Shown: positions 1-6,722, counted from the stretch's first letter. The stretch is DNA of 9,672 bases from JBCDBH01 sp039184055 (GCA_039184055.1 JBCDBH010000227.1:1-9672), one strand, 5' to 3'. Notes: generated by a model from the letters alone, not told the origin. A program made the numbers and translations.

Positions 1-565
1 CGCTATCGAAACTGTACTTGCCACCGATTGGCTTGCCGTTTTCCATCAAGATGCCGCTGCGCTGGCGCACGTGACGATAGAAGCGATCCATACGCCAAGG
101 CGGTCGTGTTCCCGCGCCTTGGACAAAGTCTTCGGTGGTGGTGAGCCATCCCTCGTGTGGAAGCTCCTGGATGCCGCCGCTCGCCATCAAGGGTGCGAGG
201 TCGCGTCGTAGCTCGCGTTCGGCGGGGCGTTGAACGAGCAACGGACCGAGCTCGTCGATCAGCGGGCGGAGCGCCCGACGATAGGGCCCGTTTGCGACGA
301 CATGGCGAATCGCCACGCCTCGTTCGGCTTGTTCGAGTGCGAAGTGGCGCAGGTTGGCCAAGACCAGGGCGAGCTTCTGGCGGTGATAGGGACGTTGCGC
401 CGCCTTGTGGGGATTCTCGACGACGACGATCCCGAGACTCCTGGGATCCTCGTGGGCGAGCGGGCCGATCTCGTCCGAAAGCTGATCGTAGGGAACGAAC
501 AGCCAGCGCCGGCCAGTGGGGTCGGATTCACGGTCGCGGAGCTCGCGGGAAAACACGTGGCTCAT
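1..565 (-). CDS. Cryptochrome/photolyase-related protein (iron-sulfur PhrB-like class), N-terminal part
   Basis: Only the first 188 residues are present; the gene runs off the left edge (family members are about 500 aa). The visible part matches the N-terminal alpha/beta domain of the deoxyribodipyrimidine photolyase-related family: an early DQLS (residues 27-30), VVVENPHKAAQRPYHRQKLALVLANLRHFA-type sequence from residue 47 to 76, and then the family hallmark WRMDRFYRHVR followed by GILMENGKPIGGKYSFD (residues 157-187). The family repairs UV photoproducts, typically (6-4) lesions, with FAD and a 4Fe-4S cluster; the FAD-binding and cluster cysteines would lie in the missing ~320 residues, so repair versus photoreceptor function cannot be decided. 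The ATG at 565-563 overlaps the TGA of the upstream DUF2256-DUF3253 gene (ATGA), so translation is probably coupled. No separate Shine-Dalgarno sequence was needed to place the start; the overlap and family alignment decide it. Confidence 0.9.
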   Translation of the reverse strand, partial: MSHVFSRELRDRESDPTGRRWLFVPYDQLSDEIGPLAHEDPRSLGIVVVENPHKAAQRPYHRQKLALVLANLRHFALEQAERGVAIRHVVANGPYRRALRPLIDELGPLLVQRPAERELRRDLAPLMASGGIQELPHEGWLTTTEDFVQGAGTRPPWRMDRFYRHVRQRSGILMENGKPIGGKYSFDS

Positions 566-993
566 GGTCGTTTCCACCGTAGGCGGATCGGGCCGCGAGC
601 TTCGGTGGCGTCGATCACGCGTCCCTTGGCCAGAACTTCGAGACGACCCGCCGCCGCCAGACGTCTCGCGGCGCTACGGGTTCGTTCCATCAACGGACGC
701 CAGGCGTCCGGCGCCACCGCTCGGGCCGCTTCCGAAGGACAAATCGTCTTGGTAACACCGCGTCTGGCGAGCAAGGACTCGATCGCCGATTCGAGTTGGC
801 GATCCAGCTCACTCGGTTTGTTTCGCCGACAGCGCTCACCGCAATAACGTACCTGCTCCCAGCTGCGACGCCATTTGGCGCGCCAGGCAAAGCTCCGGCC
901 GCAGGTTTGGCAGATTTTGCTCGTCTCGGTCTTGCGCGACCCGGTCTTGCGCGACCCGGTCTTGCGCGACCCGGTCATACTCGTTTCGGTCAT
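562..993 (-). CDS. DUF2256-DUF3253 fusion protein
   Basis: This is a 143-aa protein with two small domains of unknown function. Residues 26-60 match DUF2256: KICQTCGRSFAWRAKW then VRYCGERCRRNK, with Cys28, Cys31, Cys51 and Cys55 forming a CxxC...CxxxC set that looks like a zinc knuckle. Residues 63-140 match DUF3253, a winged-helix-like domain, with TICPSEAAR, WRPLM, a helix ending RRLAAAGRLEV, and ARGPIRLRW. Before these lies a Ser/Thr/Lys/Arg-rich tail with three exact GSRKT copies (residues 8-22). The gene is first in an operon with the photolyase-related gene (4-nt overlap), which points to a role linked to that protein, for example nucleic-acid binding, but the activity is unknown. Start ATG at 993-991 has no clear Shine-Dalgarno sequence; a second in-frame ATG at 978-976 is possible and would remove only five residues. 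Confidence 0.88.
   Translation of the reverse strand: MTETSMTGSRKTGSRKTGSRKTETSKICQTCGRSFAWRAKWRRSWEQVRYCGERCRRNKPSELDRQLESAIESLLARRGVTKTICPSEAARAVAPDAWRPLMERTRSAARRLAAAGRLEVLAKGRVIDATEARGPIRLRWKRP
931..975. repeat. Three exact 15-bp tandem repeats inside a coding region
   Basis: The unit CTTGCGCGACCCGGT (plus strand) occurs three times head to tail at 931-945, 946-960 and 961-975. On the minus strand each unit encodes five residues read as GSRKT (register offset) in the N-terminal tail of the DUF2256-DUF3253 protein. Because the unit is a multiple of three, copy-number change would lengthen or shorten the tail without breaking the frame. The flanks (CTCGTCTCGGT at 920-930 and ACTCGTTTCGGT at 979-990) are degenerate relatives encoding the TETS-like residues on either side. 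Confidence 0.95.
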
Positions 994-1042
994 GGGATCT
1001 GCTTCGCGACAGTGTCCAGCCTGGATGCTAGTCTTCGCGCCG

Positions 1043-2272
1043 ATGGCGTCCCCACTTCCCGTTTCCCTCCGTCAACTTCTGTCTCGACTCCGTCCGTCGT
1101 GGGTCCAGCGTGCCGTGCGTCGCAAGATCGGCAAAGCACAACGTCGGCGTCTCGCGATCGAGCAGCAAGTGGTGACCCTGGAGCCGGATGGTGAGCCTCG
1201 GGGCGACGTGCTCTTGGCGTTCATCATCGATGGTTTTCTGGCCCCGAACGACGACGCGATTCCTCGTACGCACACCCACTTTTGGGAGTCGGTGCAGATG
1301 GCGCGGAGCTTTGTCGATCTCGGCTATCGGGTCGACGCGGTGCACTGGACGAATACCGCGTTCATACCGACCAAGCCCTATCGGGTGGCAACCGATGTTC
1401 GCCTGTTGCTCGAGCACTGGGCGCCACATCTGCCCGCCGACTGTCTCAAGATCATGCACGCCGAGACCGCGCATCCGAGCGTGCACAACCCGGCTCAGCT
1501 GGCGCGTCTCGACGCGATCGAGAAGCGGCGTGGCGTACGGCTCGCGCCTGTCAAGATGATCGAAGAGAACCGCTGTATCGACACGGCCGATGTGGCGGTG
1601 ATTCTGGGTGACGACTTCACCCACGATAGCTATGCCTTCGCGGGCAAGCCGATCCATCGCGTGCCGATCTCGGCTCCCGCCGTCTATGACCCGATCGAAC
1701 GAGAGATCGCCACGTGTCGCAACCACTTCATGTGGTTCGGATCCGGCGGATTGGTGCACAAAGGGCTCGATCTGGTGCTCGAGGCCTTTGCCGGTATGCC
1801 GGAGATGTTTCTCACCGTATGCGGGCCGATCGACGCCGAACGTGATTTCGAGCGCGCCTATTGGCGCGAGCTCTACGACCTTCCCAACATCCACACGCAC
1901 GGCTGGATCGATGTCGAGAGCCAGGATTTTCTCGATCTGGCGCGGCGCACCATGGGGGTGGTCTTTCCGTCGTGCTCGGAGGGCGGAGGCGGCAGTGTCT
2001 ACACCTGTATGCACGCCGGTATCGTGCCGCTCACTGGGCGTGGCGCGAGCATTCCGATCGAGCCGGCGTGGGGCGTGCGGCTCGAGACCGCGGAGCATCC
2101 CGAGATCACTGTCGAGTCGATCCGGGTCGCGGTGCGGGAGTTCGCGGCGCGACCGATCGAGGAGCTGGCGGCGATGTCGGCCGCAGCCTATGCCCACGCG
2201 AACCAGCACCACACCCGAGAGCGATTCACCGAAGCGCATCGGGCGCTGATGGCGGAGCTGCTCGACTCTTGA
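1043..2272 (+). CDS. GT-B fold glycosyltransferase (GT4-like)
   Basis: This 409-aa protein is predicted to move a sugar from a nucleotide-sugar donor to an unknown acceptor in the cytoplasm. After a basic N-terminus (residues 10-36, rich in Arg and Lys, possibly membrane-contacting), the first Rossmann half follows. The donor-binding half starts near residue 228 with FMWFGSGGLVHKGLDLVLEAF (228-249), then LTVCGPID (257-264), NIHTHGWIDV (282-291) and FPSCSEGGGGSVYTCMHAGIVPL (308-330), the equivalent of the GT4 'EGxGxxxLEAMAxGxPV' donor-phosphate motif, here with Glu313. Lys240 aligns with the usual basic donor-phosphate residue. The acceptor cannot be read from sequence. The reading frame is open to 875, but upstream ATGs (875, 992) would overlap the divergent gene starting at 993. 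ATG 1025 or 1043 are the plausible starts and neither has a strong Shine-Dalgarno sequence; I chose 1043. Its TGA overlaps the TTG start of the deacetylase gene, so the two form an operon. Confidence 0.85.
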   Translation: MASPLPVSLRQLLSRLRPSWVQRAVRRKIGKAQRRRLAIEQQVVTLEPDGEPRGDVLLAFIIDGFLAPNDDAIPRTHTHFWESVQMARSFVDLGYRVDAVHWTNTAFIPTKPYRVATDVRLLLEHWAPHLPADCLKIMHAETAHPSVHNPAQLARLDAIEKRRGVRLAPVKMIEENRCIDTADVAVILGDDFTHDSYAFAGKPIHRVPISAPAVYDPIEREIATCRNHFMWFGSGGLVHKGLDLVLEAFAGMPEMFLTVCGPIDAERDFERAYWRELYDLPNIHTHGWIDVESQDFLDLARRTMGVVFPSCSEGGGGSVYTCMHAGIVPLTGRGASIPIEPAWGVRLETAEHPEITVESIRVAVREFAARPIEELAAMSAAAYAHANQHHTRERFTEAHRALMAELLDS

Positions 2273-3072
2273 GCGCCGTCGATCTCGCCCAATCGTCCAC
2301 GGGGCGATGGGATTTGGTGGTGCTGTCGCCCCACCTCGACGATGCCGCGCTTTCGGCCGGAGGCGAGATCCACCGTGTCGCCAAGGACGGTGGACGCGTC
2401 TTGGTCCTCACGATCTTCACCGCTGACGCGCCGATCGCACAGGGCCCGGACGCCCTCGATGAGCTGTCGCCGCTGGCGCGCGAGGTCCATCGAGTCATGA
2501 AGCTCGGCGCCGATGCGATGGCGATCCGGCGTCGTGAAGACACCATCGCCTGTCGACGGCTCGGCGCCACGGTCGCGCACTGGCCTTTTGTCGACGCGAT
2601 CTATCGGATCGACGCCGAGGGGCGTCCTCGACATGCCTTTATGGATTCACTCTTTGGTGAGCCCGGCGCCGACGACCTCACCCTCGCCGACGGTTTGCAA
2701 GGGCTGCTACGCAGTCTCGATACCGCGCGGGTCCTGGCGCCGCTCGGGGTGGGTGGTCACGTCGATCATCGCCTGGTGCACCGCGCGGCGCATCGGGTGT
2801 GGGGGAGCGACGTGGTGTATTACGAGGACTTCCCCTATGTTCGAAAGTGGGGCGCGCTCGACCACACCCTTCGGCGTCTGGGTGGACGCGACGCCTGGCG
2901 GGCCGAGCGCGTGCCGCTCGACCGTGACGATCTACAGGCACGGATCGAGGCGTGTCGCGCCTATGCTTCCCAAATCGCACCGCTCTTCGGCACCGAGCGC
3001 CGCATGAGGCGACGCATCAGGCGAATCGTCCGGCGTCGCGGTGGCGAGCGCCGTTGGCGGTCAAGGAGCTAG
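2269..3072 (+). CDS. PIG-L/LmbE family zinc-dependent N-deacetylase
   Basis: This 267-aa protein has both signature motifs of the PIG-L family, which remove the acetyl group from N-acetylglucosamine-type sugars on small molecules or glycolipids. LSPHLDDAALSAGG (residues 19-32) supplies the zinc ligands His22 and Asp25 and the probable general base Asp24; PLGVGGHVDHRLVH (158-171) supplies His164 and zinc ligand His167 (assignment by analogy with MshB). No signal peptide is visible, so it should be cytoplasmic. The C-terminus is very basic (residues 244-267) and contains GGERRW, a degenerate form of the 'GGERYW'-like end seen in this family. The start is taken as TTG at 2269-2271, sharing TTGA with the glycosyltransferase stop, with GGAG at 2254-2257 placed 11 nt upstream; no ATG lies before the catalytic motif in the sequence downstream of the previous gene. 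A glycosyltransferase plus deacetylase pair suggests sequential sugar transfer and N-deacetylation, as in MshA/MshB or BshA/BshB, though the product is unknown. Confidence 0.88.
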   Translation: MSAVDLAQSSTGRWDLVVLSPHLDDAALSAGGEIHRVAKDGGRVLVLTIFTADAPIAQGPDALDELSPLAREVHRVMKLGADAMAIRRREDTIACRRLGATVAHWPFVDAIYRIDAEGRPRHAFMDSLFGEPGADDLTLADGLQGLLRSLDTARVLAPLGVGGHVDHRLVHRAAHRVWGSDVVYYEDFPYVRKWGALDHTLRRLGGRDAWRAERVPLDRDDLQARIEACRAYASQIAPLFGTERRMRRRIRRIVRRRGGERRWRSRS

Positions 3073-4266
3073 CGGCGCCTCGTCGAGCGCTTCCCAGACG
3101 GCCCGGAAGCTCGCCGCGAGCTCGGAGTTGTCGACCATCGTATTGGTGACGAAGATCCGCCCACGACCGGTTTCCGGGTTGAAGAACATCGCCGTGGTGA
3201 TGCCCGGGTCGCCTCCCGAATGACCGATCACGCCGCTGGTTTTGTGCGACCAGAAATGGCCGTAGCCCGCGTCCCGTTCGCTCATACCGCTGAGCTTTCC
3301 TGGATGGGTGAGCAGGGTCTTCACCGACGCGGGACGCAGGATCACCGTGTCGTCGAGCTTGCCACCCGCCATGACGACGCGTAGGTAGCGGGCCAGACTG
3401 TCGACGCTGGCGCGCATGCCACCGTCGGGATAGGTCACCAGGGTGTAGGGATCGACGATGCTCTTGCCGTCATAGAGCACGGCGTGACGCGCGCGGTCGG
3501 CGGTGGCGTACGACCAGCCACTGTCGTCCATACCGAGTGGCTCGACGATGTCGCGTCGCGTCAGCCGATCGAACGGCACGCCTACGGCATTTTCGAGCAC
3601 ATGTGCGGCGAGCGCGGCGCCGATGTTGGTGTATTCGAAGGCCTCCCCCGGGGCGTCTTTGGTGAAATTCGACTTCTTGAACCACTTGCCCCGTGGGCTG
3701 AGATAGTGCTCGAGGTAGGCACCGAGCGACATCTCGGGTGTTTCACCGTCGGAGTACGCCCGGTTGTAAATCAGCTCACGGTCCTGAATCCCCGAGGTGT
3801 GCGACGCCAGATGACGCACGGTGATCGGTTGGTCCGGAAAGCGTGGGTGCCGCACCGTGTACGGCAGATGCACGCTGATATCGCTGTCGAGGTCGATGTC
3901 CCCACGCTCGACCGCCTGCATCAAGGCGATACCGATGAAGGTTTTGCTGATGGAGCCGATGTTGAGGACGGTCTCTGGGGTAAACGCGATGTCTCGGTCA
4001 CGGTTGGCGAAGCCGAAGCCGCCCGTGTACACCACCTCGTCGTCGGCGATCAACGCGACCGCGAACCCGGGTAGCTCGGACGCCGCGTAGAGCTCGGCGA
4101 GCTTGTTCTCGAGCTCTTCATGAGCTGGAGGCGAGGCGGTCGTGGTGGATGAAGTCGCGGCCGCTTGACCGAGGGCCGGGATCGCGATCAGGGGCAGGGT
4201 GAGCACAGTCAAGAGAAACGAACCGAGGCCGCGGCGCGACCGTGTCGTTGTGGAGCGAAGGTGCAT
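3061..4266 (-). CDS. Exported beta-lactamase-fold serine hydrolase (class C/penicillin-binding-protein-like)
   Basis: This 401-aa protein belongs to the beta-lactamase-related serine hydrolase family (class C beta-lactamases, DD-peptidases, EstB-type esterases). The catalytic elements are the SxxK motif SISK (Ser105, Lys108), the YxN motif YTN (Tyr212, Asn214) and HSG (349-351) in place of the KTG triad, as is usual for family members that are not true beta-lactamases. A Sec signal peptide occupies about residues 1-33 (basic start, hydrophobic LLTVLTLPLIAIPALG, likely cut near ALG-QA), followed by a Ser/Thr/Ala-rich linker, so it acts in the periplasm or outside the cell. Substrate is unknown: peptidoglycan stem peptides, D-amino-acid peptides and esters are all possible. 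The start ATG (4266-4264) has a strong Shine-Dalgarno AGGAG (4278-4274) with 7-nt spacing. Its last 12 nt overlap the convergent deacetylase gene, and no terminator separates them. Confidence 0.9.
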   Translation of the reverse strand: MHLRSTTTRSRRGLGSFLLTVLTLPLIAIPALGQAAATSSTTTASPPAHEELENKLAELYAASELPGFAVALIADDEVVYTGGFGFANRDRDIAFTPETVLNIGSISKTFIGIALMQAVERGDIDLDSDISVHLPYTVRHPRFPDQPITVRHLASHTSGIQDRELIYNRAYSDGETPEMSLGAYLEHYLSPRGKWFKKSNFTKDAPGEAFEYTNIGAALAAHVLENAVGVPFDRLTRRDIVEPLGMDDSGWSYATADRARHAVLYDGKSIVDPYTLVTYPDGGMRASVDSLARYLRVVMAGGKLDDTVILRPASVKTLLTHPGKLSGMSERDAGYGHFWSHKTSGVIGHSGGDPGITTAMFFNPETGRGRIFVTNTMVDNSELAASFRAVWEALDEAPLAP

Positions 4267-4347
4267 CGAAGATCTCCTGGCGGAATCGTGGTCGTCTTGG
4301 CGTGTCGTTCTCGGGTCGAGAAGGTCGAGGAACGAGAACGAGTATCG

Positions 4348-4412
4348 GTACTACGCGACCGGGCGGAGTGTGTTTCGGTTCGAGTTGCCGGCGCTCACGA
4401 GGCTCGTAGTAC
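4348..4412. repeat. Inverted repeat GTACTACG/CGTAGTAC in the divergent intergenic region
   Basis: The 8-bp arms at 4348-4355 and 4405-4412 are perfect inverted copies separated by 49 nt, in the 195-nt gap between the divergent serine hydrolase and PilZ genes. Each arm contains TAGTAC reading outward toward its own gene, so the arms may be paired -10 elements or half sites for one regulator. Another small hairpin, TTCTCG-GGT-CGAGAA (4308-4322), lies in the leader of the minus-strand gene. The rest of the gap shows nothing I recognise. Confidence 0.45.
4385..4412 (+). promoter_or_regulatory. Possible sigma70-type promoter of the PilZ-pepD operon
   Basis: TTGCCG (4385-4390) and TAGTAC (4407-4412) are separated by 16 nt; TACACT at 4410-4415 is an alternative -10. 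Transcription would begin near 4419-4422 and give a leader of about 40 nt. The Shine-Dalgarno region before ATG 4462 is weak (AAAGAAA). This is a by-eye match to a degenerate consensus in GC-rich DNA. Confidence 0.35.
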
Positions 4413-4461
4413 ACTCTCTGACTCGCCGCGCGCCTGCCGCGTTGCGGCGAAAGAAATCACC

Positions 4462-5154
4462 ATGAATCGTCAGCGTAGAAACGTTCTCGCCATCGGTGTC
4501 AGCAGCATGGAATTTGCTCGCGTGGCGCCTTTTCTCGATCGCGACAGCTTCGAGGTCGATCGCTTTCCGAGCGCCGAAGGGTCGCTCGAGCTGATCTCGC
4601 AAGTGCCGTTCGAAGCTCTGCTGGTGCGCTATCCACCACCGGATATTCGTATCGACCGCTTTCTCGGCGCGGTGCGCGGTGAGCGCTCGCCGTGTCGAAC
4701 CGCGCCTGTGGTGCTGCTCGCCGACGAACGCGTGCAGGGTGACGCCGAGCGTTGGATCGGTCACGGCGCCAATCGGGTGTTGTCGCTCGGGGGGCTCGAG
4801 AACGACATCCAGCGGACGTTGTCGACCTTGCTCAACGTCGCGCCACGCAAAGACGCACGATTCATCATCCGTCTCGAGGTGCGGGTCGGCGATTCGCACG
4901 ACATGATCATGTGCCAGACAGAGAACGTCTCGGCGAGCGGTATGTTGATCCGCACCGACGAGCGCTACGCCAAAGGCACGCAGATCGAGCTCGAGTTCAC
5001 TCTGCCTCAGGATCCACGCCCGGTTCGGGTCGTGGCCGAGGTCATGCGCGTGACGACCATCGGTCGCGAAGAGGTGAGCGGGATCGGAGTGCGTTTCTTG
5101 TCTTTCAGTGGCGATTCCCAACGCCGCTTCATCATGTTTCTCGGTAGCCAATGA
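4462..5154 (+). CDS. Pseudo-receiver plus PilZ domain protein (probable c-di-GMP effector)
   Basis: This is a 230-aa cytoplasmic protein. Residues 5-125 look like a response-regulator receiver fold (VLAIGVSSMEF start, strands EALLVRYPP and APVVLLADE, then GANRVLSLGG where a receiver would have its conserved Lys-Pro), but the strand that should end in the phosphorylated Asp reads ALLVRYPPP, with no Asp, so it is probably a non-phosphorylated pseudo-receiver. Residues 128-230 are a PilZ domain. The two c-di-GMP contact motifs are intact: RxxxR as RFIIR (133-137) and (D/N)xSxxG as NVSASG (155-160), so binding of the second messenger is likely. Output could be motility, pili or surface polysaccharide, but the context does not say which. 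The stop overlaps the pepD start (ATGA, 5151-5154). ATG 4462 is chosen because the receiver-like strand starts immediately after it; the open frame upstream to 4165 has no domain and runs antisense to the neighbouring gene. Confidence 0.85.
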   Translation: MNRQRRNVLAIGVSSMEFARVAPFLDRDSFEVDRFPSAEGSLELISQVPFEALLVRYPPPDIRIDRFLGAVRGERSPCRTAPVVLLADERVQGDAERWIGHGANRVLSLGGLENDIQRTLSTLLNVAPRKDARFIIRLEVRVGDSHDMIMCQTENVSASGMLIRTDERYAKGTQIELEFTLPQDPRPVRVVAEVMRVTTIGREEVSGIGVRFLSFSGDSQRRFIMFLGSQ

Positions 5155-6677
5155 GCGACATCAAAACCGAATCTTCCGTGCTCGTCGACCTCGAGCCGAC
5201 GGTCGTGTGGCGTCATTTCGACGCCCTATGCGCCATTCCACGACCGCCTCGAGGTGAAGATCGAGCGATCGACTATGTACGTTCCTGGGCCACGGCTCGT
5301 GGTTTCCCGGTACGCGCCGATGCGATCGGCAATCAGGTGGTCAGCATTCCGGCGTCTCCCGGCCACGAGAACGCACCCACCGTGGTGCTTCAGAGCCATC
5401 TCGACATGGTTTGGGAGAAAGACGCCGAATCGGATCACGACTTCGATCGGGATCCGATCCCGGTCGCCATCGAAGACGGCTGGGTGACGAGCCGTGGGAC
5501 GACGCTAGGCGCCGACAATGGCATCGGTGTCGCCTTGTCTCTCGCGGTGGGTGACACACCCGAGCTCACCCATGGCCCACTCGAGCTCCTCTTCACGGTG
5601 CAGGAAGAAATCGGCCTGCTCGGTGCCGCGGCGCTCGACCCGGATTTGGTATCGGGTCGGCTCTTGGTCAATCTCGACGGCGAACGCGAAGGCTACATTT
5701 TCATCGGCTGCGCGGGGGGCGGAGGCATCGAAGCCGAGCTCGATATGGCGGCGCGCCCGGTCGACGTGCCGACGTTCACGACGCTCGCGGTGACGGGACT
5801 CCGTGGCGGTCATTCCGGGGTCGATATCGACAGCGGTCGTGGCAATGCCATCGTCGTGCTCGCCGATGTTTTGACCGCGCTCGAGGCCGCTGGCGTGAAG
5901 CCGCGCCCGAGCTTCGTCGAGGCGGGTGACAAAGCCAACGCCATTCCACGCCACGCTCGGATCGAGCTCGCTCTCGACGCGGATGCGCTCGCTCTGGCGA
6001 AGGAGGTCGTCGCCGCGGCGACCGAGCGCTGGCGGGCGAAACTCGGTGACGCCGACCCGCAGATCGAGGTGAGCCTCCAACCCGCTTCGCAACCGGTGTC
6101 GACGGCGGTCTGGAGCGACGACGCCACCCAGAGACTGATCGATCTTCTTTCCGCGTTGCCCTGTGGGGCGCTGGCGCGTGATCCGGCGTTGCCGATCATG
6201 CCCGAGACCTCGGCGAATATCGCTTCGCTACGCACCGAAGACGGCGTGGTGCAACTTGTCGCTGGATGTCGGTCGTCGATCTACGCCAGCCAGGAGCGGG
6301 TGGTGGCCGAGATCGCCGAACAGGCGCGACGCGCTGGAGCACGGGTCGACGTTCGCGTCGGATATCCCGGCTGGCAACCGAATCTCGATTCACCTCTCGT
6401 GGCGACCGCGGCGCGTCTCTGGGGTGAGCTCCATGGCGCGGAGCCGACTCTCTTGGCGGTTCACGCCGGTCTCGAATGTGGCGTGTTGACGCGGTGCTTG
6501 CCCGGGCTCGACGCGGTCTCGTTCGGGCCCGATCTGCTCGATCCCCATTCACCGAGGGAACGGGTACGTATCGCTTCGGTGGCCTCGATGTGGGCCTTTC
6601 TCGGGCGTTTGCTCGCGGTGCTGGCCACCGATCCGCTCCCCGTCGCGCGGGTCGAGGCTACGGAGAATTCATCGTAA
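5151..6677 (+). CDS. pepD: Aminoacyl-histidine dipeptidase PepD (peptidase M20 family)
   Basis: This 508-aa cytosolic metallopeptidase hydrolyses Xaa-His (carnosine-like) and other dipeptides using two zinc ions; E. coli PepD is 485 aa, so the length fits. The M20 active site is complete: LQSHLDMV (80-87, zinc ligand His83 with Asp85), TLGADNGIG (118-126, bridging Asp122), TVQEEIGLLGA (149-159, general base Glu152 and ligand Glu153), NLDGE (174-178, Asp176) and FGPDLLDPHSPRE (458-470, ligand His466). The lid/dimerisation domain sits about 205-400, beginning near GLRGGHSGVDI. No signal peptide is present. ATG 5151 overlaps the stop of the PilZ gene by 4 nt, so translation is likely coupled and the dipeptidase is made together with the c-di-GMP effector. 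The functional reason for this pairing is not evident; simple cotranscription with a housekeeping enzyme is the plain explanation. Confidence 0.93.
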   Translation: MSDIKTESSVLVDLEPTVVWRHFDALCAIPRPPRGEDRAIDYVRSWATARGFPVRADAIGNQVVSIPASPGHENAPTVVLQSHLDMVWEKDAESDHDFDRDPIPVAIEDGWVTSRGTTLGADNGIGVALSLAVGDTPELTHGPLELLFTVQEEIGLLGAAALDPDLVSGRLLVNLDGEREGYIFIGCAGGGGIEAELDMAARPVDVPTFTTLAVTGLRGGHSGVDIDSGRGNAIVVLADVLTALEAAGVKPRPSFVEAGDKANAIPRHARIELALDADALALAKEVVAAATERWRAKLGDADPQIEVSLQPASQPVSTAVWSDDATQRLIDLLSALPCGALARDPALPIMPETSANIASLRTEDGVVQLVAGCRSSIYASQERVVAEIAEQARRAGARVDVRVGYPGWQPNLDSPLVATAARLWGELHGAEPTLLAVHAGLECGVLTRCLPGLDAVSFGPDLLDPHSPRERVRIASVASMWAFLGRLLAVLATDPLPVARVEATENSS

Positions 6678-6698
6678 AGGGTGAGTCGAACCCTTACG
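6673..6698. repeat. Inverted repeat at the pepD stop codon
   Basis: CGTAAAGGGT (6673-6682) and ACCCTTACG (6690-6698) pair with a single bulged A around a 7-nt loop. The left arm includes the pepD TAA stop and the right arm overlaps the -35 hexamer proposed for the next gene. There is no T-tract, so it is a poor intrinsic terminator; it could be an mRNA 3'-end hairpin or an operator. Confidence 0.6.
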
Positions 6699-6722
6699 CC
6701 ACTGCGCGCGAAGTGCTACAGT
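6694..6722 (+). promoter_or_regulatory. Probable promoter of the OmpA-like gene
   Basis: TTACGC (6694-6699) and TACAGT (6717-6722) are spaced by exactly 17 nt. Transcription would start near 6729-6731, leaving a 5' leader of about 139 nt. The -35 element lies inside the right arm of the inverted repeat at 6673-6698, so a protein bound there, or read-through from pepD, could affect initiation. Confidence 0.5.

Noticed and set aside
157..847. Plus-strand open frames opposite the photolyase and DUF2256-DUF3253 genes
   Set aside because: The minus strand gives two family-matching proteins with an ATGA overlap; the plus-strand products are Arg-rich and resemble nothing.
1028..2239. 403-codon open frame on the minus strand opposite the glycosyltransferase
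   Set aside because: It mirrors a gene with clear GT-B motifs, shows His/Arg/Asp-rich composition typical of antisense frames in GC-rich DNA, and has no recognisable domain.
1861..2268. Upstream extension of the deacetylase reading frame
   Set aside because: It lies wholly within the glycosyltransferase in another frame and has no domain; the PIG-L fold begins just after the TTG at 2269.
3061..4266. True class C beta-lactamase (antibiotic resistance)
   Set aside because: The third motif is HSG, not KTG, and the overall sequence is that of the broad serine hydrolase family, so a resistance call is not supported.
4165..4461. Upstream extension of the PilZ reading frame by 99 codons
   Set aside because: It overlaps the start of the divergent serine hydrolase and the intergenic region, is Arg/Glu-rich and has no domain; the proposed promoter also lies within it.
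4351..5151. 266-codon minus-strand frame opposite the PilZ gene
   Set aside because: The plus strand has intact PilZ motifs; the antisense product lacks domain signals.
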